A stretch of 64,000 nucleotides of DNA from Pseudomonas fluorescens (lineage in GTDB: Bacteria > Pseudomonadota > Gammaproteobacteria > Pseudomonadales > Pseudomonadaceae). Location of the stretch: assembly GCF_019212185.1 (NCBI RefSeq), contig NZ_CP078138.1, positions 540,501 through 604,500 on the forward strand. Direction: 5' to 3'. The notes beneath the pieces are model-generated. The model was not told where the DNA came from, made no database searches, and worked only from the letters and a program-made list of their open reading frames with translations. This document shows positions 56,105 to 64,000 of the stretch, in pieces (positions within the stretch are counted from its first letter, which is position 1; every line of letters begins with the position of its first letter). The position numbers and the translations under genes are program-made.

Positions 56105-58324
56105 TCAATACAAGTCCACCGGATCCACATCCAGCGACCAGCGCACTGCCCGGCCGCTGGGCAAGTGCTCCAGCACCAGCATCCAGCTGTTGAGCAGTCG
56201 GTGCAGGGGCGCCCGGGCGCTGGCTTGCACCAATAATTGTGCGCGATAACGCCCGGCGCGGCGTTCCATGGGGGCCGGCACAGGGCCGAGGAGTTCGATG
56301 CCGCCGAGGTTCTGTTCGGCCAGCAGGCGCTCCGCTTCGCTGCAGGCTTCGTCGAGGAAGCTTTCGGCCTGGCCGGGCTTGTGCGCCTCGGCGCGGAGCA
56401 GGGCCAGGTGGGCGAAAGGCGGCAGGCCGGCGGCACGACGCTCGCTCAGAGCCTGCTCGGCGAAGGCGAAGTAGCCCTGTTCGGTCAATTGCACCAGCAG
56501 CGGGTGATCGGCGAGATGGGTCTGGATAATCACTTTGCCCGGCTCTTCGGCACGCCCGGCGCGTCCGGCAACCTGCACGATCAACTGCGCCATGCGTTCG
56601 CTGGCGCGGAAATCGCCGGAGAACAGGCCGCCATCGGCGTCGAGGATCGACACCAGGGTCACTCGTGGGAAGTGGTGACCCTTGGCGAGCATCTGGGTGC
56701 CCACCAGAATGCACGGTTGGCCTTTTTGGATAGTGGCGAACAGCTGGTTCATCGCATCCTTGCGCGAGGTGCTGTCACGATCGACCCGCAACACCGGATA
56801 GTCCGGGAACAGAATGCCCAAGCGTTCCTCTGCGCGTTCAGTGCCGGCACCTACCGGGCGCAGGTCGACTTTGCCGCACTTGGGGCAATGCCGCGGAACG
56901 CGCTCGACGTAGCCGCAGTGATGGCAGCGCAGTTCACCGGAGCGTTGATGCACGGTCATGCGCGCATCGCAGCGTTGGCATTCGGACATCCAGCCGCAAT
57001 CGTGGCAGAGCAGGGTCGGCGCGAACCCGCGGCGGTTGAGGAACACCAGGACTTGCTGGCCGGCCGCGAGGGTCTGGCCGATGGCCTGTTGCATCGGCCC
57101 GGAAATGCCGCTGTCCAGCGGTCGACTCTTGACGTCCAGGCGCAGGAAGCGCGGCTGTTTGGCGCCGCCGGCACGCTCATTCAGGCGTAGCAGGCCGTAG
57201 CGTCCGGTGTAGGCGTTTTGCAGGCTTTCCAGGGACGGCGTTGCGGAGCCGAGGACAATCGGGATGTTTTCCTGGCGTGCCCGCACCAGCGCCAGGTCGC
57301 GGGCGTGGTAGCGCAGGCCTTCCTGCTGTTTATAGGAGCCGTCGTGCTCTTCGTCGATGATGATCAGCCCGGGGTTTTTCATCGGTGTGAACAGCGCCGA
57401 ACGGGTGCCAATAATAATGTCGGCCTCCCCATCGCGGGCGGCGAGCCAGGCATCCAGGCGTTCACGGTCGTTGACCGCTGAGTGCAGCAGAGCGATCCGT
57501 GCATTGAAACGTTGCTCGAAGCGCGCCAGAGTCTGCGGCCCGAGGTTGATTTCCGGGATCAGCACCAGGGCTTGCTTGCCGGCCTCCAGGGTGGCGCGGA
57601 TCAACTGCAGATAGACTTCGGTCTTGCCGCTGCCAGTGACACCGGCCAGCAAAAACGCGTGAAAACCGTCCATCCCGGCACTGATGGCTTCATAGGCGGC
57701 GCGCTGTTCGGGGTTGAGTGGCAGCTCTGGCTGGGCCAGCCAGTGTTCATGGCGCTCGCCGGGTGCATGCTTGCGGATTTCGACCTGGACCAGATCCTTG
57801 GCCAGCAGCAAGTCGAGGCTGTCCTTGCTCAGCATCAGTTTGCTCAGCAGCGCATGGGCGACGCCATGAGGGTGCTGGGCCAGGGTCGCGAGGGCCTCGC
57901 GTTGGCGCGGGGCGCGGGCAATGCGTGGGTCGTCGAGCCTGGCGCCTGGCGCCGCTGACCAGAAACGCTCCTGGCGGGCTTCGGCCAGTTCGCCCTGGCG
58001 CAGCAGGACCGGCAGGGCCCAGCTCAGAGTGTCGCCCAGGCTGTGCTGGTAATACTGGGAAGTCCACAGGCACAGCTTGAACAACGAGGCCGGCAGCGGC
58101 GGCGTGGCATCCAGCAGGGCCAGCGCCGGCTTGAGCTTGTCGGCAGGCACTTCGCTGTGATCGCTGATTTCCACCAGGATTCCGATCATCTCCCGGCGTC
58201 CGAACGGCACCCGCAGGCGCATGCCTGGTTGCAATTGCGTGCGCTTGACGCCGGCCGGGGCTCGATAATCGAACAGGCGGCGCAGGGGCGAGGGCAGGGC
58301 GAGGCGCAGAATGGCGTCGGGCAC
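56105..58324 (-). CDS. priA: Primosomal protein N' (replication-restart helicase PriA)
   Basis: 739 residues from GTG 58324, which gives VPDAILRLALPSPLRRLFDYRAP and the same length as P. aeruginosa PriA; an upstream ATG at 58363 would add 13 residues. Domains: 3'-end DNA-binding N-terminus, Walker A GVTGSGKTEVYL, DEEH box (IIIDEEHDGSYKQQ), a zinc-binding insert with Cys pairs (CHDCGWMSECQRC, CHHCGYVERVPRHCPKCG), helicase C-terminal half. Confidence 0.96.
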   Translation of the reverse strand: MPDAILRLALPSPLRRLFDYRAPAGVKRTQLQPGMRLRVPFGRREMIGILVEISDHSEVPADKLKPALALLDATPPLPASLFKLCLWTSQYYQHSLGDTLSWALPVLLRQGELAEARQERFWSAAPGARLDDPRIARAPRQREALATLAQHPHGVAHALLSKLMLSKDSLDLLLAKDLVQVEIRKHAPGERHEHWLAQPELPLNPEQRAAYEAISAGMDGFHAFLLAGVTGSGKTEVYLQLIRATLEAGKQALVLIPEINLGPQTLARFEQRFNARIALLHSAVNDRERLDAWLAARDGEADIIIGTRSALFTPMKNPGLIIIDEEHDGSYKQQEGLRYHARDLALVRARQENIPIVLGSATPSLESLQNAYTGRYGLLRLNERAGGAKQPRFLRLDVKSRPLDSGISGPMQQAIGQTLAAGQQVLVFLNRRGFAPTLLCHDCGWMSECQRCDARMTVHQRSGELRCHHCGYVERVPRHCPKCGKVDLRPVGAGTERAEERLGILFPDYPVLRVDRDSTSRKDAMNQLFATIQKGQPCILVGTQMLAKGHHFPRVTLVSILDADGGLFSGDFRASERMAQLIVQVAGRAGRAEEPGKVIIQTHLADHPLLVQLTEQGYFAFAEQALSERRAAGLPPFAHLALLRAEAHKPGQAESFLDEACSEAERLLAEQNLGGIELLGPVPAPMERRAGRYRAQLLVQASARAPLHRLLNSWMLVLEHLPSGRAVRWSLDVDPVDLY

Positions 58325-58367
58325 GCGGGAAAGTCTCGATAGCTGACATAGAAGATGGCGCATTCTC

Positions 58368-58457
58368 TGTAGGAGCGAGCCTGCTCGCGATAGCGACGTG
58401 TCAGACGACATATCCGCTGACTGACACTGAGCTATCGCAGGCAAGCCCGCTCCCACA
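58368..58457. repeat. REP pair upstream of priA and rpmE
   Basis: Arms TGTAGGAGCGAGCCTGCTCG... and ...GCAAGCCCGCTCCCACA in opposite orientation; the inner flanks also pair (GTGTCAG / CTGACAC and GCGATAGC / GCTATCGC). Lies just upstream of the priA start. Confidence 0.75.
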
Positions 58458-58516
58458 AGGGTTGGGTCGCACCCATAGGGGGCGGAGCCTAGCAGACGAC
58501 CGGTTTGAGGGACAGC

Positions 58517-58544
58517 TTGCGTCATCGTCAAGGTCTGGTAGAAT
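58517..58544 (+). promoter_or_regulatory. Sigma-70 promoter of rpmE
   Basis: TTGCGT, a 16-base spacer and TAGAAT, about 70 bases upstream of rpmE. Confidence 0.6.
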
Positions 58545-58568
58545 CCGCGGCCTAATTACGTGCGGTAT

Positions 58569-58584
58569 TCAACAATGGTGTTGA
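58569..58584 (+). promoter_or_regulatory. Leader hairpin of rpmE
   Basis: TCAACA / TGTTGA with a 4-base loop, 30 bases before the start codon. In E. coli rpmE, L31 represses its own translation through a hairpin in the 5' leader. Confidence 0.4.
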
Positions 58585-58613
58585 GTGGCGGCACGCTAGC
58601 TGAGGAAAACACC

Positions 58614-58832
58614 ATGAAAGCTGATATCCATCCAGAATACCCAGTCATCGCTGTGACCTGCAGCTGTGGCAACAAGTTTGAAACTCGTTCGACTTTCGGC
58701 AAAGCTCTGCCAATCGACGTTTGCAACGAGTGCCACCCGTTCTACACCGGTAAGCAGAAGACTCTGGACACCGGCGGCCGTGTACAGCGCTTCGCAGACC
58801 GCTTCGGTGCGTTCGGTGCGAAAAAGGCCTAA
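58614..58832 (+). CDS. rpmE: 50S ribosomal protein L31 (zinc-binding type)
   Basis: 72 residues from ATG 58614. Four cysteines (C16, C18, C37, C40) mark the zinc-containing C+ form, so a zinc-free paralogue controlled by Zur would be expected elsewhere. [20 protein letters not shown] is conserved. Between divergent priA and maeB on the plus strand. Confidence 0.97.
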   Translation: MKADIHPEYPVIAVTCSCGNKFETRSTFGKALPIDVCNECHPFYTGKQKTLDTGGRVQRFADRFGAFGAKKA

Positions 58833-58876
58833 GGCCGATCTACCGGGAAAACCCTCGCGGTTTTTTCTCGGTGATG

Positions 58877-58906
58877 AAAAAAGCGTCCCTTGCGGACGCT
58901 TTTTTT
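58877..58906 (+). terminator. Rho-independent terminator after rpmE
   Basis: AGCGTCC / GGACGCT stem flanked by A-run and T-run (A6 before, T7 after); 44 bases after rpmE. Confidence 0.93.
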
Positions 58907-58907
58907 A

Positions 58908-59273
58908 TGCCTGTGATTTTGCTTTTCGCAAGCGCGGCCTGGAGCAATCGCGAGGTGTTTTGGCTCAGGTTCAGGGTTCAGTTGTACTGCTGGTTGCACC
59001 CAATCGGCTACAGCCCTCTGGATTGAGCATCCCGTCAGGGGCTGCGGGGGTGTTGAGGTCTCGAGGGCGCCTGAATGGCAGGTACGCCATAAAAAATTGT
59101 AGACATTTTTTATATCGATTGTGAACACTTGTAGGCCTTGTGTTCCGTGGCTCTTGGGCGAAAGTCGTAGGGCAGGGCGCTTGACAGGGGTGACCGGTCA
59201 GTCTTGTGGGGACTTTGCGAGGCGCGTATCCTCGCTGACCAGTCTGTCCAACAGTAAAAAGCGGAATGCCCCT
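58908..59273. other. Intergenic region upstream of maeB
   Basis: 366 bases without a recognised gene. It contains two TGTnnACA dyads (TTGTAGACA 59097-59105, TTGTGAACA 59119-59127) 22 bp apart in an AT-rich patch, a perfect TTGACA at 59181-59186 without a good -10, and the palindrome TGACCGGTCA (59191-59200). It is probably the promoter and regulatory region of the malic enzyme gene. Confidence 0.5.
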
Positions 59274-60542
59274 ATGTCTGATCTGAAAACTGCCGCTCTC
59301 GAATATCATGCTCAACCTCGTCCAGGTAAGCTGAGTGTCGAGCTCACCAAGGCCACCGCTACCGCCCGCGACCTGTCGCTGGCCTACAGCCCCGGCGTAG
59401 CCGAACCAGTACGCGAAATTGCTCGCGATCCTGAGCTGGCCTACAAATACACCGGTAAAGGCAACCTGGTTGCAGTGATTTCCGATGGCACCGCGATTCT
59501 TGGCCTGGGCAACCTCGGCCCGCTGGCGTCCAAGCCGGTAATGGAAGGCAAGGGCGTACTGTTCAAGCGTTTCGCCGGCATCGACGTATTCGACATCGAA
59601 GTCGATTCCGAAAGCCCGCAAGCCTTTATCGACACGGTAAAGCGCATCTCCATCACCTTCGGTGGCATCAACCTGGAAGACATCAAGGCGCCTGAGTGCT
59701 TTGAGATCGAACGTGCTCTGATCGAGCAGTGCGATATTCCAGTGTTCCACGATGACCAGCACGGCACCGCGATCGTCACCGCGGCCGGCATGATCAATGC
59801 CCTGGAAATCGCTGGCAAGACCCTGCCAGAAGCCAAGATCGTCTGCCTGGGCGCTGGCGCTGCCGCCATCTCCTGCATGAAATTGCTGGTGAGCATGGGC
59901 GCGAACATCGAGAACATCTACATGGTTGACCGTACCGGTGTGATCCACTCCGGCCGTGACGACCTGAACCAGTACAAGGCAGTCTTCGCTCACGCGACCG
60001 ACAAGCGTTCCCTGGCGGACGCGCTGGAAGGCGCTGACGTGTTCGTCGGCCTGTCCGGTCCGAACCTGCTGAGCGCTGAAGGCCTGAAGTCCATGGCCGC
60101 CAACCCGATCGTGTTTGCTTGCTCGAACCCGGATCCGGAAATCTCCCCTGAGCTGGCGCACGCCACTCGTAATGACGTGATCATGGCGACCGGTCGTTCG
60201 GACTACCCGAACCAGGTGAACAACGTACTGGGCTTCCCGTTCATTTTCCGTGGTGCCCTGGACGTTCGCGCCAAGCGCATCAACGAAGAAATGAAAGTGG
60301 CTGCGGCCAACGCCCTGCGTGAACTGGCCAAGCTGCCAGTGCCTCAGGAAGTGTGCGACGCCTACGGCGGTATCAAGCTGGAATTCGGCCGTGAGTACAT
60401 CATTCCGAAACCAATGGATGCCCGCCTGATCACCGTGATCTCCGATGCCGTGGCCAAGGCCGCCATCGAGACCGGCGTAGCGACCCTGCCGTATCCGAAG
60501 AACTACCCGCTGAAAAGTGTGGATGATGTGTTCAACGGCTAA
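59274..60542 (+). CDS. maeB: NADP-type malic enzyme, short form
   Basis: Oxidative decarboxylation of malate to pyruvate, giving NADPH; cytosolic. 422 residues from ATG 59274; the open frame upstream is non-coding leader. Catalytic Tyr in LAYSPGVAEPV, Lys in LASKPVMEGK, metal site FHDDQHGTAI, nucleotide loop LGAGAAAISCMKLL. Lacks the ~330-residue phosphotransacetylase-like C-terminal domain of enterobacterial MaeB, as in other Pseudomonas. Cofactor assigned by family, not by residues. Confidence 0.93.
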   Translation: MSDLKTAALEYHAQPRPGKLSVELTKATATARDLSLAYSPGVAEPVREIARDPELAYKYTGKGNLVAVISDGTAILGLGNLGPLASKPVMEGKGVLFKRFAGIDVFDIEVDSESPQAFIDTVKRISITFGGINLEDIKAPECFEIERALIEQCDIPVFHDDQHGTAIVTAAGMINALEIAGKTLPEAKIVCLGAGAAAISCMKLLVSMGANIENIYMVDRTGVIHSGRDDLNQYKAVFAHATDKRSLADALEGADVFVGLSGPNLLSAEGLKSMAANPIVFACSNPDPEISPELAHATRNDVIMATGRSDYPNQVNNVLGFPFIFRGALDVRAKRINEEMKVAAANALRELAKLPVPQEVCDAYGGIKLEFGREYIIPKPMDARLITVISDAVAKAAIETGVATLPYPKNYPLKSVDDVFNG

Positions 60543-60566
60543 GTCGTTGTAGCGCGTCAATAGAAA

Positions 60567-60596
60567 ACCCCGGCTCTGGCGAGTCGGGGTTTTTTT
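60567..60596 (+). terminator. Rho-independent terminator after maeB
   Basis: ACCCCGGCTC / GAGTCGGGGT stem (one G-T), TGGC loop, T-run. Confidence 0.93.
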
Positions 60597-60631
60597 ATGC
60601 CTGAGGTTTTGTGTGGGGTTGTACCGGCCCT

Positions 60632-60655
60632 TTCGCGGGCAAGCCCGCTCCCGCA
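60632..60655. repeat. Single REP
   Basis: TTCGCGGGCAAGCCCGCTCC plus flank; core GCGGGC / GCCCGC. Confidence 0.65.
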
Positions 60656-60676
60656 GAGAGCACCTCAGCAGTCAAT

Positions 60677-60713
60677 AAAAAGCCCCGCACTCCTCACGGA
60701 GGCGGGGCTTTTT
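60677..60713. terminator. Bidirectional terminator between maeB and mrcA
   Basis: AAAAAGCCCCGC / GCGGGGCTTTTT with an inner TCC/GGA pair; symmetrical A/T tails let it end mrcA (minus) and back up the maeB terminator. Confidence 0.9.
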
Positions 60714-60725
60714 GGCTGGGCCAGA

Positions 60726-63170
60726 TCAGAACAGATCGATCGGCGCCACTTCATCCGCCGGCAGCGGGCTGCCAGGTGCGGTGCCGTTGCCCAGCTCGCT
60801 GCCATTGGGCGGCGTGTCTTCGGCCTTGAACAGTTCGAAGTAGGCGCCTGGTGTGCCTGGGGAGGCGGCGCGGCCGCTGATCGGGTCGACGCGCAGGCTG
60901 AGGATGCCCTCAGGCTCTGGCTGGGTGTGGGGCGGCTTGTCCTTGAGGGCGGCGCCCATGTAGCTCATCCAGATCGGCAGCGCGACGGTGCCGCCGAACT
61001 CGCGTCGGCCGAGGCTTTCGGGTTGATCGAAGCCAGTCCAGACGGTGGTCACGTAATCGCCGTTGTAGCCCGAGAACCAGGCATCCTTGGATTCGTTGGT
61101 GGTCCCGGTCTTGCCGGCCAGGTCGGTGCGACCCAGCGCCAGGGCGCGACGCCCGGTGCCAAGTTTGATCACGTCCTGCAGCATGCTGTTGAGAATATAG
61201 GTGGTGCGGGCATCGACAATCCGCTCGGCGACCGCAGGCGCCTGCTCGGTGGCAGCGGTTGTGGCCGGTGCTTCGCCAGGTGTCGGGTTGATGGTGAACG
61301 CCTCGTCGGTAGGTGCTGCGATGCCGCTGGTGGCGGTGTCGCCCTTGGGCACGCTTGGCGGGTTGGCGACGAACAGTGTGTCGCCATTGCGGCTTTCGAT
61401 CTTGTCGATGATGTACGGACTGATCTTATAGCCGCCGTTGGCAAAGGTGCTCCAGCCGGTGGCAATTTCCATCGGCGTCAGGGTGGCGGTGCCCAATGCC
61501 AGGGACAGGTTGGGTGGCAGGTCCTGTTTGTTGAAGCCGAAGCGGCTGATGTAGTCGATGGTCTTGCCGACGCCCATGGCCTGCAGCAGGCGGATCGACA
61601 CCAGGTTGCGCGACTTGTATAGCGCCTCGCGCAGACGGATCGGGCCGAGGAAGGTGTTGGTGTCGTTCTTTGGTCGCCAGACCTTGTCCAGGTACTCGTC
61701 GACAAACACGATCGGTGCGTCGTTGACCAGTGTGGAGGCAGTGTAGCCACTGTCCAGGGCGGCGCTGTAGACGAACGGTTTGAAGCTGGAGCCCGGTTGA
61801 CGCTTGGCCTGCATGGCGCGGTTGTAGTTGCTTTGCTCGAAGGCGAAGCCGCCGACCAGGGCGCGAATGGCGCCGTTTTGTGGGTCCAGCGAGACCAGGG
61901 CGCTTTGGGCGGCTGGCAGCTGTTTGAACTTCAGGCTGCTATCGGCTTGGCGCTGCACCCGAATCAGGTCGCCGATCTGTGCCACATCCGACGGCTGGCG
62001 TGGATTCGGGCCCATGCTGTTGGTGTTCAGGAAGGGGCGCGCCCACTTCATGCTGTCCCAGGAAACATGTTCGGTCCCGCTGCGGGTCAGGACCTGCAGG
62101 CCGTTCTTGTCGACTTCGCTGACAATGGCCGGCTCAAGGCTGCTGATGGTCCGTTGCTTGGTCAGCTCAGTGGCCCAGGCGTCCGGGGTCTTGCCCGGCA
62201 GTCGGGATTCCGGGCCGCGGTAGCCGTGACGCTGGTCGTAGGTAATCAGGCCTTCGTGGACGGCGGTGTTGGCCATTTCCTGCAGGTTGCTCGGCACCGT
62301 GGTGGTGACGCGGAAACCTTCGGTGTAGGCATCGGCGCCGTAGCGGCCGACCATTTCGGCGCGGGCCATTTCGGCAATGTACGGTGCGTTCACTTCCGGG
62401 GTTGGCACGTGGTAGCTGGCATTCAGCGGTTCGTTGATCGCCGCCTGATACGCCGCCTCGTCGATTTTCCCGAGCTTGTACATGCGGCCCAGGATCCAGT
62501 CGCGACGCTCTTTACTGCGTGCCGGGTTGGCCAGCGGGTTGAAGCGCGAAGGGGCCTTGGGCAGGCCGGCGATCATCGCCATCTGCGCCAGACTGACGTC
62601 GCGGATCGATTTGCCGTAGTACACCTGCGCCGCCGCCTCGATGCCATAGGCGCGGTTACCCAGGTAGATCTTGTTCACGTACAGCTCGAGGATCTCGTCC
62701 TTGCTCAGCTGTCGTTCGATTTGCAGGGCCAGCAGGATCTCGGTGGTCTTGCGCGAGAAGCTGCGTTCGCTGGTCAGGAAGAAGTTCTTTGCCACCTGCA
62801 TGGTGATGGTGCTGCCGCCGGACTGAATATGTCCGCTCTTGACCAGTTGGGTCGCGGCGCGCATCAGGCTGCTTGGATCGACCCCATAGTGGTTGAGGAA
62901 GTTGTCGTCCTCAGCACTTAGTAACGCATTGATGAAGTTGGGGGGAATGTCGGCAAAACGGATTGGATTGCGGCGCATTTCGCCGAATTCTGCGATCAAC
63001 TTGTCGTCGCTGCTGTAGACCCGCAACGGAATCTGCAACTGGATACTTCTGAGCGCCTCCACCGACGGCAGTCCAGGACTAAGGTAGAGGAACGCGCCGC
63101 TCAGACCCAGAAGCAGTCCGCAGAAAATGGCGACGATGGACCACCCGAAAAATTTCAGCAGACGAATCAA
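60726..63170 (-). CDS. mrcA: Penicillin-binding protein 1A
   Basis: Bifunctional class A PBP, 814 residues. One N-terminal TM helix (about 10-30); GT51 transglycosylase domain with EDDNFLNHYGVD (catalytic Glu) at about 95 and GSTITMQVAKN; an OB-like insert (about 320-430); transpeptidase with SxxK in GSSFKP (Ser461), SxN region and KTGTT. C-terminal tail is acidic and Pro-rich. Divergent from pilM. Confidence 0.97.
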   Translation of the reverse strand: MIRLLKFFGWSIVAIFCGLLLGLSGAFLYLSPGLPSVEALRSIQLQIPLRVYSSDDKLIAEFGEMRRNPIRFADIPPNFINALLSAEDDNFLNHYGVDPSSLMRAATQLVKSGHIQSGGSTITMQVAKNFFLTSERSFSRKTTEILLALQIERQLSKDEILELYVNKIYLGNRAYGIEAAAQVYYGKSIRDVSLAQMAMIAGLPKAPSRFNPLANPARSKERRDWILGRMYKLGKIDEAAYQAAINEPLNASYHVPTPEVNAPYIAEMARAEMVGRYGADAYTEGFRVTTTVPSNLQEMANTAVHEGLITYDQRHGYRGPESRLPGKTPDAWATELTKQRTISSLEPAIVSEVDKNGLQVLTRSGTEHVSWDSMKWARPFLNTNSMGPNPRQPSDVAQIGDLIRVQRQADSSLKFKQLPAAQSALVSLDPQNGAIRALVGGFAFEQSNYNRAMQAKRQPGSSFKPFVYSAALDSGYTASTLVNDAPIVFVDEYLDKVWRPKNDTNTFLGPIRLREALYKSRNLVSIRLLQAMGVGKTIDYISRFGFNKQDLPPNLSLALGTATLTPMEIATGWSTFANGGYKISPYIIDKIESRNGDTLFVANPPSVPKGDTATSGIAAPTDEAFTINPTPGEAPATTAATEQAPAVAERIVDARTTYILNSMLQDVIKLGTGRRALALGRTDLAGKTGTTNESKDAWFSGYNGDYVTTVWTGFDQPESLGRREFGGTVALPIWMSYMGAALKDKPPHTQPEPEGILSLRVDPISGRAASPGTPGAYFELFKAEDTPPNGSELGNGTAPGSPLPADEVAPIDLF

Positions 63171-63271
63171 GGCTTTTGGATATCCAGGGCAAAGAATGAA
63201 TTTGGCGTCAGGGCATTCAGGGTAAACAAGGCTCGACCTGCGCTTGAAGAAAGCGGAGAAAAACGCTGGGC

Positions 63272-63300
63272 ATTATAAGCATTTTTCCGCCAACAGCGCA
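63272..63300 (-). promoter_or_regulatory. Probable mrcA promoter
   Basis: On the minus strand a perfect TATAAT (-10, 63277-63272) lies about 100 bases upstream of mrcA; the -35 hexamer is weak (TGCGCT at 17-base spacing). A CCGCCAAC/GTTGGCGG hairpin (63287-63308) overlaps the -35 area. Confidence 0.5.
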
Positions 63301-63385
63301 GTTGGCGGCTGGGTCAAGGCACTGGCATTGGACGCCGGTCGCCATCAAGAGTTCGTAACTCACGGAAAGTCATAGGGAATTGCCA

Positions 63386-64000
63386 ATGCCGGGAGTCTTC
63401 AGCAAAAAACCTCGAATGTTATTGGGTCTCGATATCGGCTCTACCTCGGTCAAGCTGCTCGAGCTTGGCGGCACGAGTTCGCGATATCAGGTGGAGGCGT
63501 TCGCAATAGAGCCTTTGCCGGCGAATGCGCTGGTTGAGAGGAGTATCACCGAGCCCGAGTTGGTCGGGCGCGCGGTATCAAGGTTGGTGACCAAGGCTCA
63601 TGCCCGCTCCCGGCATGTCGCCGTGGCGGTTTCCGGACCGGCGGTCATCACCAGAGTGTTGGAGATGCCCGCAGGGCTGTCAGCCGATGAGTTGGAAAAT
63701 CAGCTGAGAATCGATGCTGACCAGTACGTCCCTTATCCCCTGGATGATGTAGCGCTCGATTTTCAGGTAATCGGCGCCTGCGCGGACAATCCCGGGCGAG
63801 TCAATGTGCTGGTGGCTGCCTGTCGAAGGGAGCGTGTCGAGTTGTTGGAGGCGGTACTTGATCTGGCAGGGTTAGTGCCCGCTGTGGTGGATGTCGAAGC
63901 CCATGCGTGGCAGCGGGCCGTCACCTTGTTGTCCGGCACGCAGCGGCCTGCCGTGGCATTGATTGATATAGGCACTCACCTGACCACGCTGCATGTATTG
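63386..64000 (+). CDS. pilM: Type IV pilus assembly protein PilM, 3'-truncated by window edge
   Basis: 205 residues open to the right edge, no stop. Cytosolic actin-like ATPase, scaffold of the PilMNOP inner-membrane complex. Seen: the first phosphate loop LLGLDIGSTSVKLLEL, AVAVSGPAVITRVLEMP, the DADQYVPYPLDDVALDFQVI segment, and the beginning of the second phosphate loop ALIDIGTHLTTLHVL at the edge. AGGGAA lies eight bases before ATG 63386. Divergent from mrcA, the usual pseudomonad arrangement, so pilNOPQ should follow outside. Confidence 0.95.
   Translation, partial: MPGVFSKKPRMLLGLDIGSTSVKLLELGGTSSRYQVEAFAIEPLPANALVERSITEPELVGRAVSRLVTKAHARSRHVAVAVSGPAVITRVLEMPAGLSADELENQLRIDADQYVPYPLDDVALDFQVIGACADNPGRVNVLVAACRRERVELLEAVLDLAGLVPAVVDVEAHAWQRAVTLLSGTQRPAVALIDIGTHLTTLHVL

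Noticed and set aside
56237..57190. 317-codon plus-strand frame inside priA
   Set aside because: Antisense shadow of the helicase C-terminal half; no supporting signals.
59181..59210. TTGACA at 59181 considered as the maeB -35 box
   Set aside because: No acceptable -10 hexamer at 15-19 bases; left as part of the intergenic description only.
59274..60542. Malic enzyme considered as truncated MaeB
   Set aside because: Lack of the phosphotransacetylase-like domain is normal for Pseudomonas short malic enzymes; stop and terminator follow directly.

Overview
The window is chromosomal DNA of a Pseudomonas, most likely of the P. fluorescens group. Evidence: high GC; the class II pha cluster phaC1-phaZ-phaC2-phaD facing phaI-phaF; a complete hut regulon with HutF and HutC; three methyl-accepting chemotaxis proteins; the block rsmE-tatCBA-hisE-hisI-ubiB-ubiJ-ubiE; the divergent mrcA/pilM pair; and many copies of the fluorescens-type REP element (core GGAGCGAGCCTGCTCGCGAT). 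I see no integrase, transposase, tRNA, rRNA or CRISPR array.

Layout. 1-8.7 kb: 3' part of glgP, a DUF2339-DUF3999 membrane/periplasmic gene pair of unknown function, fbp and a DUF924 gene. 8.8-11.8 kb: a dCache amino-acid-type chemoreceptor and two small lipoproteins (one a Blc lipocalin). 11.8-25.0 kb: histidine utilisation, with hutF divergent from hutC-hutD and then hutU-hutH-hutT-hutI-hutG; a short RHS-core protein gene and a second chemoreceptor lie between hutD and hutU. hutU is preceded by a good sigma-54 promoter whose predicted start falls inside a canonical HutC operator. 25.1-27.2 kb: a small secreted protein, pip and dtd. 27.5-31.9 kb: opgGH (periplasmic glucans). 32.1-34.8 kb: a polar amino acid ABC transporter with a BIME between binding protein and permease. 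34.8-37.3 kb: a HIT protein and an HBM chemoreceptor. 37.3-43.4 kb: rsmE, tatCBA, hisEI and ubiBJE, all on the minus strand. 43.5-50.6 kb: the medium-chain PHA locus. 50.9-58.3 kb: a DUF971 gene, hslUV with a sigma-32-like promoter, a SPOR protein, argS and priA. 58.5-64 kb: rpmE, a short malic enzyme, mrcA and the 5' part of pilM.

Themes. Histidine is degraded by HutH, HutU and HutI, then HutF and HutG (the five-step route through formylglutamate), imported by HutT, repressed by HutC and probably activated through sigma-54. Two carbon-storage systems are present (glycogen breakdown and PHA synthesis, mobilisation and granule structure), with an apparent Hfq/Crc motif at the phaC1 start. Most genes are conserved core genes. 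The least explained parts are the DUF2339-DUF3999 pair, the RHS/chemoreceptor insert in the hut cluster, an ABC permease with an extra periplasmic segment, a HIT protein lacking the third histidine, and an unexplained pair of TGTnnACA dyads upstream of the malic enzyme. Starts were moved from the longest open frame wherever ribosome binding sites or family N-termini supported it.
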